From positions 1 through 15,342 of the forward strand of contig JAJJLU010000880.1 in NCBI GenBank assembly GCA_023807065.1: 15,342 nt of DNA, read 5' to 3'. The DNA is from Isotricha intestinalis. Its lineage: Eukaryota > Ciliophora > Litostomatea > Vestibuliferida > Isotrichidae. The notes below the pieces were generated by a model that saw only the letters and a program-made list of their open reading frames with translations, had not been told where the DNA came from and made no database searches. A program made the position numbers and the translations under genes. This document shows, piece after piece, positions 1 to 8,840 of this stretch (position 1 is its first letter; every line of letters begins with the position of its first letter).

Positions 1-196
1 TAAAAAAAAGTAATATTAATAATATAATACTAATAATAATTAATTCTTATTTTAAAAAAATTGATATTCTATTGTTTTTATAATATGAGAAAATATTTAA
101 TATTTTTTTATCAATAATAAAAAAATTATTATTTTTTAAATGTTTATTATTTTTTCTAATCTTTGCAAAATTATTAAGAAAAAGAAATAAAAAAAT

Positions 197-2224
197 ATGA
201 AATCATCATCATCAACTCCAAATTTTTTTTTTCAAAATTTTTCATTTCCTAAAGAAAGTGATTATAATAATTATTCAAATAAATTAAATAATACAATGAA
301 AAAATATTCACCGAATAAAACAAAAGAAAAAGAAGATGAAGATAATAGAGAATATATATTAAATATGGATAATTCGAAAAAATATGTAACAATAGAAGAA
401 AAAAATTTTATAAAAAAATATACTGATAAAAAACAAGAATATGATAAATATTATAATATTAATTATTATAATTCATGCAATGAAAATAATCTAAATGATG
501 AAAATAAAAAAGAATTTATAAATCCTACTTTAAGAGTATCCATTATTAGTCAAAGATATTTAAGTCCAATTCATTCTTTAGGAACTATAAAATTAAATAA
601 TAGTATTTATGAAGATTTAACAAAATCAAATATTGAAAGACAAAAAATTAAATATAATGAATATATACAAAGAATAGAATCTTATAAATATAAATCTATG
701 GTTAAAATGCCAAAAATAAGAATTACAATGATGAATTCTAAATTATTAAATAAATTACCAAAAATAATAAAAAATAAAAAAGAATATAGTAATATGATAA
801 ATAATCATTCAAATATACGAAATAATGATAATGATAGTTCTTTTGCAGAAAAAAAAAATACAAAAAATGAAAATGATAAACATAATTCAAATATATCAAA
901 ATTAAAAGACATTCCAAATAAATTATTTTCTTATTATAAATATCCAAAAAAAAATTTTCCAGAATGTAGAGAACAAAGTACATTAAATATAAATAATAAT
1001 TCAGAAATATATTTAATAGGAGGAATAAGTACAATAATGAAATCAATGCAAATTTGGATTTTAAATTTAGAAACAATAACATGGAAAAAGAAGAGTTCAA
1101 ATAATTTATTTTTAAATAGATTTGGTCATACTTCAATATATGATAAAGAAAGGAATAAAATATATATTTTTGGAGGAAAAACAAAATTCAATAATAATGA
1201 AAATAATTCTTTTAATTCAGGAATTTTTTGTGGATTAGATATATTAAATTTAAATAATTTTACTTTTATATCACCTTTAATTCCAACAAGAAATTCTCCT
1301 CAATTAAGAAGAAATCATATTGCAGAAATGATTGGTAATCATATGATTATTCATGGAGGAATTTCTGAAGATAATGAAATATTAAATGATATTTTTTTAC
1401 TTGATTTAAATGTCTTAAATAATAACTTATTTAATAATAATAGTGATAAATGGAGTAAATGCTTAATTAATAATAAATATAAATCTCCTTATTTATTTGG
1501 TCATTCTTCTTGTTTAGTTATTCCTAAAAAAATTTTAGAAAATGATAAATTTTCAATATTTAAATATCCTGATGATTATATTCAAGAAATGAAAATAAAA
1601 AAAAATGTAATGTCTGAAAATATTAAAATTAAAGGATGGTATATTTTTGGAGGGAAAAAAAAAAATGAAAGTGAAAAAGGAATTTCAAATGATTTATATA
1701 TATTAAAATTAGGTAATAAGATATTAAAATTTGTAAAAATAAAAACAAATGGGAAAAAACCTTTACCAAGATATTTTCATTCAATGAATTTTTATGAAAA
1801 TGGAAATTTTATTATTATTCATGGAGGAAGAAATGATTTTAACAATGAATCTTTTGCTTTGAATGATACTTTTATTTTAAATTTATATAATTTTGATTGG
1901 ATAAAAATTATTTTATATAATAATTTTTTTAATTTTAAAGTTTTAAATCGATGTGCTCATTCTTCTATTATTTATAATAATAAATTAATTATTTTTGGAG
2001 GAATGAATAATAATAATTATTTAGGAAGTATTCTTTTTATTATTAATTTAGATGTTAATTATAATGTTAATAATAAATCAAATGAAGAAAGTATTTTGGA
2101 TGAAATTAAAAAAGATGAAAATAATTTTTATAATGATAATAATATAAAAGATAAAGTCAATCAGTTTAAAATAATGGTTGAAAATAATCAAAGTGTTGAT
2201 ACTAATCTTCCTAATATTAAATAA
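197..2224 (+). CDS. Kelch-repeat (beta-propeller) protein
   Basis: 675 residues. Residues 1-265 are Asn/Lys/Ser-rich and probably disordered. Residues about 270-630 hold six regularly spaced kelch cores, each two or three hydrophobic residues before a Gly-Gly pair: YLIGG (~275), YIFGG (~325), IIHGG (~385), YIFGG (~483), IIHGG (~542) and IIFGG (~600). Kelch-type His-Ser/Thr (GHTS, GHSS, FHS, AHSS) and Trp positions recur between the cores. This predicts one six-bladed propeller, which in other proteins is a protein-binding platform. There is no BTB, F-box or other partner domain, and no signal peptide or membrane segment, so it is probably a cytosolic or cytoskeletal scaffold; the partner is unknown. 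The first ATG follows an A-rich leader, and the gene ends in TAA, 104 bp from the convergent stop of the next gene. Kelch assignment is strong; the cellular role is not known. Confidence 0.9.
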   Translation: MKSSSSTPNFFFQNFSFPKESDYNNYSNKLNNTMKKYSPNKTKEKEDEDNREYILNMDNSKKYVTIEEKNFIKKYTDKKQEYDKYYNINYYNSCNENNLNDENKKEFINPTLRVSIISQRYLSPIHSLGTIKLNNSIYEDLTKSNIERQKIKYNEYIQRIESYKYKSMVKMPKIRITMMNSKLLNKLPKIIKNKKEYSNMINNHSNIRNNDNDSSFAEKKNTKNENDKHNSNISKLKDIPNKLFSYYKYPKKNFPECREQSTLNINNNSEIYLIGGISTIMKSMQIWILNLETITWKKKSSNNLFLNRFGHTSIYDKERNKIYIFGGKTKFNNNENNSFNSGIFCGLDILNLNNFTFISPLIPTRNSPQLRRNHIAEMIGNHMIIHGGISEDNEILNDIFLLDLNVLNNNLFNNNSDKWSKCLINNKYKSPYLFGHSSCLVIPKKILENDKFSIFKYPDDYIQEMKIKKNVMSENIKIKGWYIFGGKKKNESEKGISNDLYILKLGNKILKFVKIKTNGKKPLPRYFHSMNFYENGNFIIIHGGRNDFNNESFALNDTFILNLYNFDWIKIILYNNFFNFKVLNRCAHSSIIYNNKLIIFGGMNNNNYLGSILFIINLDVNYNVNNKSNEESILDEIKKDENNFYNDNNIKDKVNQFKIMVENNQSVDTNLPNIK

Positions 2225-2328
2225 AAGTTTTTTAAAAATATTTTTTTAAGGATTTTTGTTTTTTTTAGGTATTGTATTTTTACTATTTAATTTTTATAAA
2301 TATGTTAATCAAATATAATTTTTTTTTT

Positions 2329-3432
2329 TTAATTTTTTTTAAATTCTGCAGTTGAATTATTATTAAATTTATTATCTGTAAAATTTCTTGAATTATCATT
2401 TTCACAATTATTATTAAAAGGATTATTAAATAAATTAAAAGTATTATTTAAATTATTGTTATTATAAAAATTATCAAAACCAAATTTTTTTCTTTTTTCT
2501 AAAACTTCTTTTGCAGAAATTTTTCTAAAATATTTTAAATCCTTAATTAATTTATTATTATTATTATAATTTTTAATAGGAAATTTTCTTCTAGAAATCA
2601 AAAAAGGATGATTTAAATTATTTTTTTTATTTTTTTCTTCTTCTTTTTTTTTAATAAAATTTCTTCTTTCTAAAACATAATTATTAATATAAGGAATTTC
2701 ATAAGAAATGATTTTTATATCATCTGAAGAAATAGTTTTATTTATTTTTGGAGTAAAAGTTGTTTCTTCTTTATTTTCTAAAATAATATTTTTTATTATT
2801 TTTATTAAATTATATTTTTTTTTTTTTTGAAATAATTCATTATTTATTAAAAATCTTTTTAATCTTTTAGTTTTTGAATCTTTATTCTTTATATTTGAAG
2901 AATTTAAATTTTTATTTATTTTTGGTGTAAAAGAATAATTTATTTCTTTTTTTTTATTATTAAATCTTTCTTCTTCAAATTTATCTTCTTTTAAAATTTT
3001 TTGAAGTTTACATCTTTGATATAAATTATTATAATATTTAATATTACTTTTTTTTTCTATGTTTATTTTTTTATAATAAGGACTATTCATATTTTTACTA
3101 ATAAAATTCCCTTTTTTTATTTTTTTTATTTTTTTTATTTCTTTTTTTATATTGTTTTCAATATAATTATAATTCACTCTATTATTTATTATTTTATTGA
3201 AAGAGAAATTTTTTTTTATTTTATTCTCATTTTTATTTATTTCAAAACTTTTATTTTTTTGATAACAATTTGATATATTCGAATTTCCGTTATTATTCTT
3301 ATTTTTTATTTTTTTTCTTAAATAATCTTTTTCAAAATTTTCTTTTGATTTAATCCTTTCGTTGATAAGAGAAAAAGATGATAAACTTCCTTTTAATTTA
3401 TAATCAATATTACTATTTGATATATAATTCAT
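2329..3432 (-). CDS. Lys/Asn-rich protein with two FTPKIN motifs
   Basis: 367 residues, highly basic, with no membrane segment or recognised catalytic domain. Two near-identical motifs are visible: YSFTPKINK at about residue 168 and TTFTPKINK at about residue 226. The first follows a charged stretch containing LYQRCKLQK and EEER. From memory, ciliate and apicomplexan proteins often have an LY-x-charged helix followed by a T/S-F-x-P-x-I-N motif, and some of them are cytoskeletal or basal-body proteins; that link is an inference here. The C-terminus is an Asn/Phe-rich low-complexity tail. A run of about 14 T on the + strand near 2816-2829 lies inside the gene and encodes poly-Lys. The ATG at 3432 lies 41 bp from the start of the divergent neighbour. 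The gene is confident; its function is unknown. Confidence 0.8.
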   Translation of the reverse strand: MNYISNSNIDYKLKGSLSSFSLINERIKSKENFEKDYLRKKIKNKNNNGNSNISNCYQKNKSFEINKNENKIKKNFSFNKIINNRVNYNYIENNIKKEIKKIKKIKKGNFISKNMNSPYYKKINIEKKSNIKYYNNLYQRCKLQKILKEDKFEEERFNNKKKEINYSFTPKINKNLNSSNIKNKDSKTKRLKRFLINNELFQKKKKYNLIKIIKNIILENKEETTFTPKINKTISSDDIKIISYEIPYINNYVLERRNFIKKKEEEKNKKNNLNHPFLISRRKFPIKNYNNNNKLIKDLKYFRKISAKEVLEKRKKFGFDNFYNNNNLNNTFNLFNNPFNNNCENDNSRNFTDNKFNNNSTAEFKKN

Positions 3433-3473
3433 TTTTAAAATTATTTTTAATAAATTTATATATATAATTTAAA
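3433..3473. promoter_or_regulatory. 41-bp shared divergent promoter/5' leader region
   Basis: Only 41 bp, entirely A and T, separate the two divergent ATG codons at 3432 and 3474. Both 5' leaders and any core promoter must lie here or inside the neighbouring coding regions. A TATATATA-type stretch at about 3458-3466 is the only recognisable core-promoter-like element, but such strings are common in this DNA. Confidence 0.4.
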
Positions 3474-3905
3474 ATGGAAGTGACTGTTAAAAAAAAAAAT
3501 ATTAACAAAGAAAATAATAAAAAATTACTTTTGCCAATATTAATTTTTTTTTCTTTTTTATTTGGAATTTCAATAATACCAAATTTTATATATAATAATA
3601 AACAATTTATTTTTCAACCAAATATAAATTTCAATGAAGGAATAAATATAAATTTTTTTCCTTTTGAAAATTCTATTCAAATAATTCCTCAAGATATTAT
3701 TAATAATATTAATGAAGAAAAATTTAATATAATCAATGATGATATTATTAAAAAAAAACAAAAAATTATTTTTAGAATTTTACTGTTTTTTATTATTGTT
3801 ATTATTACTGTTTTAATGATTATTTTAATTATTGAAAAAAATAATAATAGAATTTTAATGAGAAGATTAAATAATAATTATTTAGTTAATGAACAAAATG
3901 TTTGA
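3474..3905 (+). CDS. Small two-helix membrane protein, unrecognised
   Basis: 143 residues. A basic N-terminus (residues 6-17, Lys-rich) precedes a hydrophobic helix at about 18-40, a polar Asn/Phe-rich segment of about 55 residues, and a second very hydrophobic helix at about 98-119. It ends in a short Asn/Arg-rich tail. The likely topology is two transmembrane helices with both ends on the same side and a loop of about 55 residues. The first helix could instead be an uncleaved signal anchor. The gene uses TGA as its stop, evidence that TGA is not reassigned. It is convergent with the coiled-coil gene, 158 bp away. I do not recognise a family. It is judged real because the hydrophobic segments, polar loop and basic flanks form a sensible protein. 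Confidence 0.7.
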   Translation: MEVTVKKKNINKENNKKLLLPILIFFSFLFGISIIPNFIYNNKQFIFQPNINFNEGININFFPFENSIQIIPQDIINNINEEKFNIINDDIIKKKQKIIFRILLFFIIVIITVLMIILIIEKNNNRILMRRLNNNYLVNEQNV

Positions 3906-3977
3906 AAAAAAAATATTTTATATAATTAAATGTTTTATTCTAATTTTAATTTCTTTTCAAAAAAAAATAATATTTTT

Positions 3978-4009
3978 AATATTTTAACTATAATAATTAG
4001 TTAAATATT
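3978..4009. other. Imperfect inverted repeat (candidate 3'-end hairpin)
   Basis: Arms AATATTTTAACT (3978-3989) and AGTTAAATATT (3999-4009) are complementary apart from one extra T, with a 9-base loop. It lies between the stops of two convergent genes (3905 and 4064), so it could mark or protect 3' ends. In AT-only DNA such hairpins can arise by chance. Confidence 0.35.
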
Positions 4010-4063
4010 ATTTTTCTTTAAAAGATTTTTACATTTTATTTTCAGTGGAAATTATATTCTTTA

Positions 4064-5101
4064 TTAATTTTTTTTAATTTCATTATTTCCATTATTATTA
4101 ATAGAATTTAAAGACTTTTTTAATTGATTATCTTGACTATTATATCTATTATATCTATTATTTTTAAAATTATTTTTTTGAGCAGAAGATATTTTTTTTT
4201 CACAATTTTTTTTTTCAATAATAACACTTAAATTCCTTTTATTTCTAATATTACTAATTTTTTTATTTAATTTACTTACATTATCAATTTCAATAGATTT
4301 ATTTTTAGTTATGTTTAATTTTTCTAAATAAATTTTTTCTAAATTTTCTAATTTATTAAATTCATCAATTAAATCTTTATTATTATTTTTAAGTATTTTA
4401 ATTTTATTTTTATATTTTTCATTTAAATCATTTTCTTTTTTTAATTTTAATTTCATTTTATTAGCTTCAAATTCATTGTGCATTTGTTTAATCTTTTCAT
4501 GATTATAATTATTTCTATTTACTCTTAAATTTTCTGTTTGTTCTATTATATTTTTCATTAATAATTTATCATTTAATGCATTTTTATATTTTATTTTTTT
4601 TAAATCTAAATTATTTTCTTTACTTAACATTAATAAATTTTTTTCTTCTGTTTTTAACATTGAATTTTCCTTCTTTTTATTTTCTATAAATTGATTCCTT
4701 TCTTCTTTTATTTTTTTTAATTCATTTTTTCTCTTTTTTTTTATTTCTTTTATTTTCTCTTCTTCTTTTCTTTTCTGTTTATTTATATCTATTTTTTTTT
4801 TTAACGCTTCTTCTTCTTGTTGAAGTTTATTTATTCTATTTTTTATTTTCTCTAATTTATCATTATAATCTTTATTTAATTTTGACTCAAATTGTAATTG
4901 TTCATAATTTTTATTAAAAGATGAATTAAATTCTCTATTTAATATCTTATTTTTTTTCTTGATATATATTTATTATATATTTAATTTTACTTTTTCTGTT
5001 TCATCATTTTCTATTTTTTCATTTGATTTTAATATATTTTCTAATGAATTTCCCTTTTTAATTGGAGTTTGATTATTTGATGGATTTAAATTATTTTCCA
5101 T
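4064..5101 (-). CDS. Coiled-coil protein, two exons
   Basis: Exon 1 is 5101-4991 (37 codons, starting MENNLNPSNN) and exon 2 is 4957-4064 (297 codons plus TAA), joined in phase 0 across a 33-nt GT-AG intron, for 334 residues. Exon 2 has no ATG for its first 99 codons, yet it reads as continuous charged coiled-coil sequence (KLEKIKNRINKLQQ, EERNQFIENKK). This is why I extend the gene upstream of the internal ATG at 4660. Residues about 50-240 are predicted coiled coil and the C-terminal 60 are Asn/Lys-rich. Upstream of 5101 the frame stays open and would encode a hydrophobic stretch, but it contains no ATG, so a signal peptide is unlikely. Probably a structural or cytoskeletal protein; no family recognised. 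Exon 2 is confident, the splice moderately so. Confidence 0.7.
4958..4990 (-). other. 33-nt spliceosomal intron (predicted)
   Basis: On the minus strand this segment begins GTAAAATT and ends ATATCAAG. Without removal, translation from 5101 would stop at TAA after 41 codons. With removal it joins 37 codons in phase 0 to a 297-codon coiled-coil exon that otherwise lacks a nearby start. The length is a multiple of three, but in-frame TAA codons make retention terminating. Introns this short are typical of ciliates. cDNA is lacking, so this is a prediction. Confidence 0.6.
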
Positions 5102-5426
5102 TTCTTTATATATGAATTGAATAAAAATAAAAAAAACAATAAATATAAAAATTTTCAATAATCCTTTTTTTAAAAAATAGAGATAATTTATATGAATAAA
5201 ATTTGTTTTTAAATTTGAATTATTTCTTCTATTTTATTTATTTTTAATTACGATAAATTTTTATATCATGAAAGAAATAAATTTAATATATTTTTTCCAT
5301 ATTAAAATGTTTATAGAAATTATTGATTTTATATAAAAACCCATCATTCCTTAAAAAAAAAAATTTCAAAAATATATTTAAAAAATTAATTTAAATCCTA
5401 AAATAAAAAACAATAATTAATATTAA
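5102..5426. other. Divergent intergenic region
   Basis: 325 bp between the start of the coiled-coil gene (minus) and the protease gene (plus); it must hold both promoters. It is almost pure A/T with A-tracts just before the protease ATG. I see no RNA gene, repeat or recognisable motif. Confidence 0.5.
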
Positions 5427-7109
5427 ATGAAAGTTTATTCTTTATTTTTTATTTTTCTTTCAATAATATCATTATCTTATTCTTTTAAATGTGGTCATGA
5501 TAAAATAAAAAAGCCAGAATTAAAAATGATAAAAGAAAATATAAATTCACAAACTAGAAAATTATCATCAAGACATAATATTAAAATATATGTAGATTAT
5601 GAAATTCTTGTATCTCAATTATCATCAGGAAATATAACAATAGATTATTATAATAATGTAGTTAATACTCTTAATTTAACAGTAAATTATTTTTCAAAAC
5701 TTTTAGAAGTCGAAGGAACACAACAAATTAAAATTTTGTCAAAATATTTTAGAATTCGTGATGATTATGTTATTTTAAGTGAAGTTATAAATATTATAAA
5801 TAAAACAATAGAAGGAGATTTAATTTTAATTCCTAAAATTTTTGATATTGGTGAAGGAGTTGATGCAGCAGCATATGCAATGACTATAAGTTCATTAAAT
5901 TATCGTCCTATTATAGGTGTTGTTTTATTAGGAAACCATTATAATTTTAATAAAATTAATTCACAATCATTTTTAATAATGTTATTATTACATGAAATTA
6001 CTCATGTTTTAGGATTTTCCGGTAATTTATTTTATTATTTTCAAACAAATTCAACCTTAATAAAAACAAAAGAAATTAATGGAATACAAAGAACACTTTT
6101 TACAGGAACAAATGTAATTAAACAAGCAAAGAGACATTTTAATTGTGATAATATAGAAGGTATTGAATTAGAAAATCAAGGAGGAGATGGTTCAGCAGGA
6201 TCACATTGGGAAGCAAGAATAATGTTAGGTGATTATATGATATCAACTGATTATCCAGAAATAGTAATAAGTGAAATATCACTTGCTTTATTAGAAGATA
6301 CTGGATGGTATTATGTTAATTATTATACTGGTGGATTATTTAGATATGGTAAAGGTTTGGGATGTGATTTCCTTAATAATAAATGTGTTTATTCTGATTC
6401 CTCTTATTATATTACTCCTTTTGGAAGAGAATTTTGTGTAGAAAAAAATGAAAAAATATGCTCTGCTGGTAATATAGATAGAGGAGAATGTTATATTCGT
6501 AATTATGTTTCAGAAATTGAATCTGAATATCAATATTTTAATGATAAAATAATTGGAGGTTATGAGCCCGCAGATTATTGTCCTGTTGCTCTTTCTTATC
6601 CATCAGAAAATTATTATTTTTATTCAAGATGTGATTCAAATGGTAAAAATATATATAATCTTTCACCAGAATATGGTGAAACATATGGTTCTAATTCAAT
6701 ATGTGTTTTAAGTTCATTAAAACCACAATCATCATCATCAGATTCATATAAAATAGCAAGATGTCATGAAGTAATATCATGTAATTCAAATACTAAATCT
6801 TTTATACTTAATATTGGAAAAGTTAATTTAACTTGTTCTGGTAATTATAAAGAAATTGAAGTTGAAGGATATAGTGGAAGTATTATTTGTCCTGATTATA
6901 ATAGAGTTTGTACTGGAATTACTAAAACTAAAATAATTGATTTTTGCAATGATCCTCTTGATTGTATTAACAAATATATTTTATATGATGAAGCTGATAT
7001 TACTGCTGTTAATCCTATAGAAGGAAAAAAGAATTATAAAGATAAAGGAAGATTTATTTATTTATCTTATTCTTTTTTATTTTTCATGGTTGGGTTTGTA
7101 TTGTTTTGA
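5427..7109 (+). CDS. Leishmanolysin-like (M8) zinc metalloprotease, secreted/GPI-anchored
   Basis: 560 residues. A signal peptide spans about residues 1-19. KCGHD follows at 21-25 and matches the cysteine-switch motif of leishmanolysin propeptides, in which Cys holds the zinc until activation. The catalytic HEITHVLGF (189-197) is the HExxHxxGxx zinc site, with Glu190 as general base. The third zinc ligand is His260 in SHWE, and Met271 in GDYM is the expected Met-turn, all spaced as in M8. A Cys-rich region follows (about 310-515), and the last ~18 residues (543-560) are hydrophobic after KDKGR, the shape of a GPI-attachment signal. All catalytic residues are present, so an active cell-surface or secreted protease is expected. 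This family is expanded in trypanosomatids, trichomonads and ciliates. The frame ends in TGA right after the hydrophobic tail, supporting TGA as stop. The substrate is unknown. Confidence 0.95.
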   Translation: MKVYSLFFIFLSIISLSYSFKCGHDKIKKPELKMIKENINSQTRKLSSRHNIKIYVDYEILVSQLSSGNITIDYYNNVVNTLNLTVNYFSKLLEVEGTQQIKILSKYFRIRDDYVILSEVINIINKTIEGDLILIPKIFDIGEGVDAAAYAMTISSLNYRPIIGVVLLGNHYNFNKINSQSFLIMLLLHEITHVLGFSGNLFYYFQTNSTLIKTKEINGIQRTLFTGTNVIKQAKRHFNCDNIEGIELENQGGDGSAGSHWEARIMLGDYMISTDYPEIVISEISLALLEDTGWYYVNYYTGGLFRYGKGLGCDFLNNKCVYSDSSYYITPFGREFCVEKNEKICSAGNIDRGECYIRNYVSEIESEYQYFNDKIIGGYEPADYCPVALSYPSENYYFYSRCDSNGKNIYNLSPEYGETYGSNSICVLSSLKPQSSSSDSYKIARCHEVISCNSNTKSFILNIGKVNLTCSGNYKEIEVEGYSGSIICPDYNRVCTGITKTKIIDFCNDPLDCINKYILYDEADITAVNPIEGKKNYKDKGRFIYLSYSFLFFMVGFVLF

Positions 7110-7398
7110 TTGATTTGTATAAATAATATATGTTTTTTTATAAAATTTCTTAATTAGGTTTATTAAAGAAAAATATATTATTTTTTTGACCTATAATTTG
7201 AATTTAATGAATATTATATTCACTGTCTTTTTTTAATTTTACATTTCAATTTTGTTATTTTTACGTTCAGAATAAATAGAACAAAATTTCATTTATATTT
7301 TTCATTATCCTTTTCATTTATCATAATTAACTTAATTTTTCTGAAATATAAAAATTATACAATGATTATTTTTCAAAAAAAATTTTAAAATTAAAAAA

Positions 7399-8226
7399 AT
7401 GAAATTTTCTAAAAATTCTCCTAAACCAAAATCAATTGAAAGAATTCAAAATTCTTCTCCTTTTAACTCTATAAATAAAAAAAAATATATTAAATATGAT
7501 TATAATAAATCAAATGAAATATCTAATTTTATTGAAAAAATTGATTCATTTTGGAATGAATATATGAATTTGAAAGAAAATTTCTTAAACAAAAAAAAAG
7601 GAAAAAATGAAGTAATTAAATTTGAAATAAAATTTAGAAAATTTTTATTTAAATACAATATATTTCCTAATATAAAAAGAGAATTAATTTTTAATGAAAA
7701 ATTTAATTTAAAAAATATGAATTTTAAACTTTGGATAATTTATATATGGTTAAATTGTATAATTTATAATAATTCAATAGAAATATTTTTTGAACCTTTA
7801 TATTATATTAAAAAAAAATATTTAAAATCAGAAGAAATGAACTATTTATTTAATTTAATTTTTGAATTAATTCAAAAAGAAAATTTTTCTACTGAAAAAT
7901 TACTAAATAATAAATTTTTACCTTTTGAAATTAAAGAAATGTTATTTCCTTCTAATGAAACTATTAAAAAAAAAAATGAATATTCAGGTTTAAAATATAT
8001 AAAAGAAACTTCTAATTATATTTTATTTAAAATTGATAAACAATTTCCTGAAAAATATTGTTCTAAATATCTTATCACACCTTTAAAAGAAAAAATAAAT
8101 AATTTAGAAGCAAGAACTGAAATTAAAAATATTACTCAAGAATATAAAGATTTATATTATAAACCTTTTGAAAAAGATTTTATTAAAGATTGTTTGTTTA
8201 ATGAAGATGAAAATAAATTTAATTAG
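7399..8226 (+). CDS. Unrecognised protein, mostly helical
   Basis: 275 residues. The N-terminal ~45 residues are Ser/Pro/Lys/Asn-rich. From about residue 50 the protein looks folded and helical, with aromatic-rich segments (DSFWNEYMNLKENF, RKFLFKYNIFP) and a hydrophobic stretch at about 108-135 that contains charged residues and is more likely a buried helix than a membrane span. The C-terminal 50 residues are charged (NLEARTEIKNITQEYKDLYY). No motif I recognise. It follows the protease gene on the same strand after 289 bp, far enough for its own promoter, with an A-rich leader before the ATG. It ends in TAG, showing that this codon also terminates. The convergent Nudix gene stop is 77 bp away. 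The ratio of folded-looking sequence to low complexity supports a real gene. Confidence 0.75.
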   Translation: MKFSKNSPKPKSIERIQNSSPFNSINKKKYIKYDYNKSNEISNFIEKIDSFWNEYMNLKENFLNKKKGKNEVIKFEIKFRKFLFKYNIFPNIKRELIFNEKFNLKNMNFKLWIIYIWLNCIIYNNSIEIFFEPLYYIKKKYLKSEEMNYLFNLIFELIQKENFSTEKLLNNKFLPFEIKEMLFPSNETIKKKNEYSGLKYIKETSNYILFKIDKQFPEKYCSKYLITPLKEKINNLEARTEIKNITQEYKDLYYKPFEKDFIKDCLFNEDENKFN

Positions 8227-8303
8227 TTTTTTACATGATAAATATTAAATTTAAATATTAATTAATTATTTTTTAAATATTAATTATATTTTAAAGTGAT
8301 TAA

Positions 8304-8840
8304 TTAGAATTCATTTATATATTTTTTAATTCCTTCTTTAATACTTTTCAATCCAAATTTTTCAGGATCTAATTTATTTTTATCAACAAAAAGAATTTCA
8401 TCCACATCATCAGAAGGATTTAAATTTCTAAATTCATCAATTAAATATTCATAGAATAAATCAAGAGTATACACATTAAAATTAGAAAATGAATAAATAT
8501 TAGGTAAAGAAAATAAATACTTTAATTTATCTATATTTAAAATTAATCCAGTTTCTTCTTTTAATTCTCTTTCACAAGTTTTTTCTGCATTTTCTCCAAT
8601 ATCAATAAATCCTCCTGGTAAATCTAAAGTACCTTTTGAAGGATCAAATTTTCTTTTTGTTAATAATATTTTATCATTTTTATCTCTTATTATTACTGCT
8701 ACTCCTCCTGATACTTTGTATGAATATTTAAAATTACATTCTTCACATTTTTTCTCCTTTGATGTTATTATTTCAAATCTTTCACTTCCACATTTTGGAC
8801 AATATTTAAATTTTGATAAAGGATGCTCTTTTATTTCCAT
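8304..8840 (-). CDS. Nudix hydrolase with N-terminal zinc ribbon, bacterial type
   Basis: 178 residues. An N-terminal zinc ribbon has Cys14-x2-Cys17 and Cys32-x2-Cys35. The Nudix box runs from Gly77 to Leu99 and fits G-x5-E-x7-RE-U-x-EE-x-G-U exactly: Gly77, Glu83, Arg91-Glu92-Leu93, Glu95-Glu96, Gly98. Glu92, Glu95 and Glu96 should bind the catalytic divalent metal. The enzyme should cleave a nucleoside diphosphate linked to another group; the substrate cannot be read from the sequence. LPGGF before the box, FSLPNIYSFS and TLDLF after it, and DPEKFGLKSI near the C-terminus closely resemble, from memory, a compact Nudix family common in Bacteroidota. The protein has almost no Asn/Lys low complexity, unlike its neighbours. 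Codons are as AT-rich as elsewhere, so any transfer is old enough to have ameliorated. No intron and no targeting sequence, so probably cytosolic. Confidence 0.95.
   Translation of the reverse strand: MEIKEHPLSKFKYCPKCGSERFEIITSKEKKCEECNFKYSYKVSGGVAVIIRDKNDKILLTKRKFDPSKGTLDLPGGFIDIGENAEKTCERELKEETGLILNIDKLKYLFSLPNIYSFSNFNVYTLDLFYEYLIDEFRNLNPSDDVDEILFVDKNKLDPEKFGLKSIKEGIKKYINEF

Noticed and set aside
738..1184. Open frame on the minus strand inside the Kelch gene
   Set aside because: Very hydrophobic Phe/Leu/Tyr-rich translation antisense to a well-supported gene; a compositional shadow.
3570..3761. Short minus-strand frame inside the small membrane protein gene
   Set aside because: Antisense to a better frame, no features beyond A/T-driven Ile/Phe/Asn content.
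5102..5158. Hydrophobic N-terminal extension (signal-peptide-like) of the coiled-coil protein
   Set aside because: The frame is open but begins with TTG, and the first ATG is at 5101; the rest is a cytosolic-looking coiled coil, so this is leader DNA.
7209..7221. Perfect palindrome GAATAT-T-ATATTC
   Set aside because: Short A/T palindromes are expected by chance at this composition; single copy with no context.
8242..8286. Repeated TAAATATTAATTA strings between convergent genes
   Set aside because: Low-information A/T repeats in a 77-bp spacer; not distinguishable from background.
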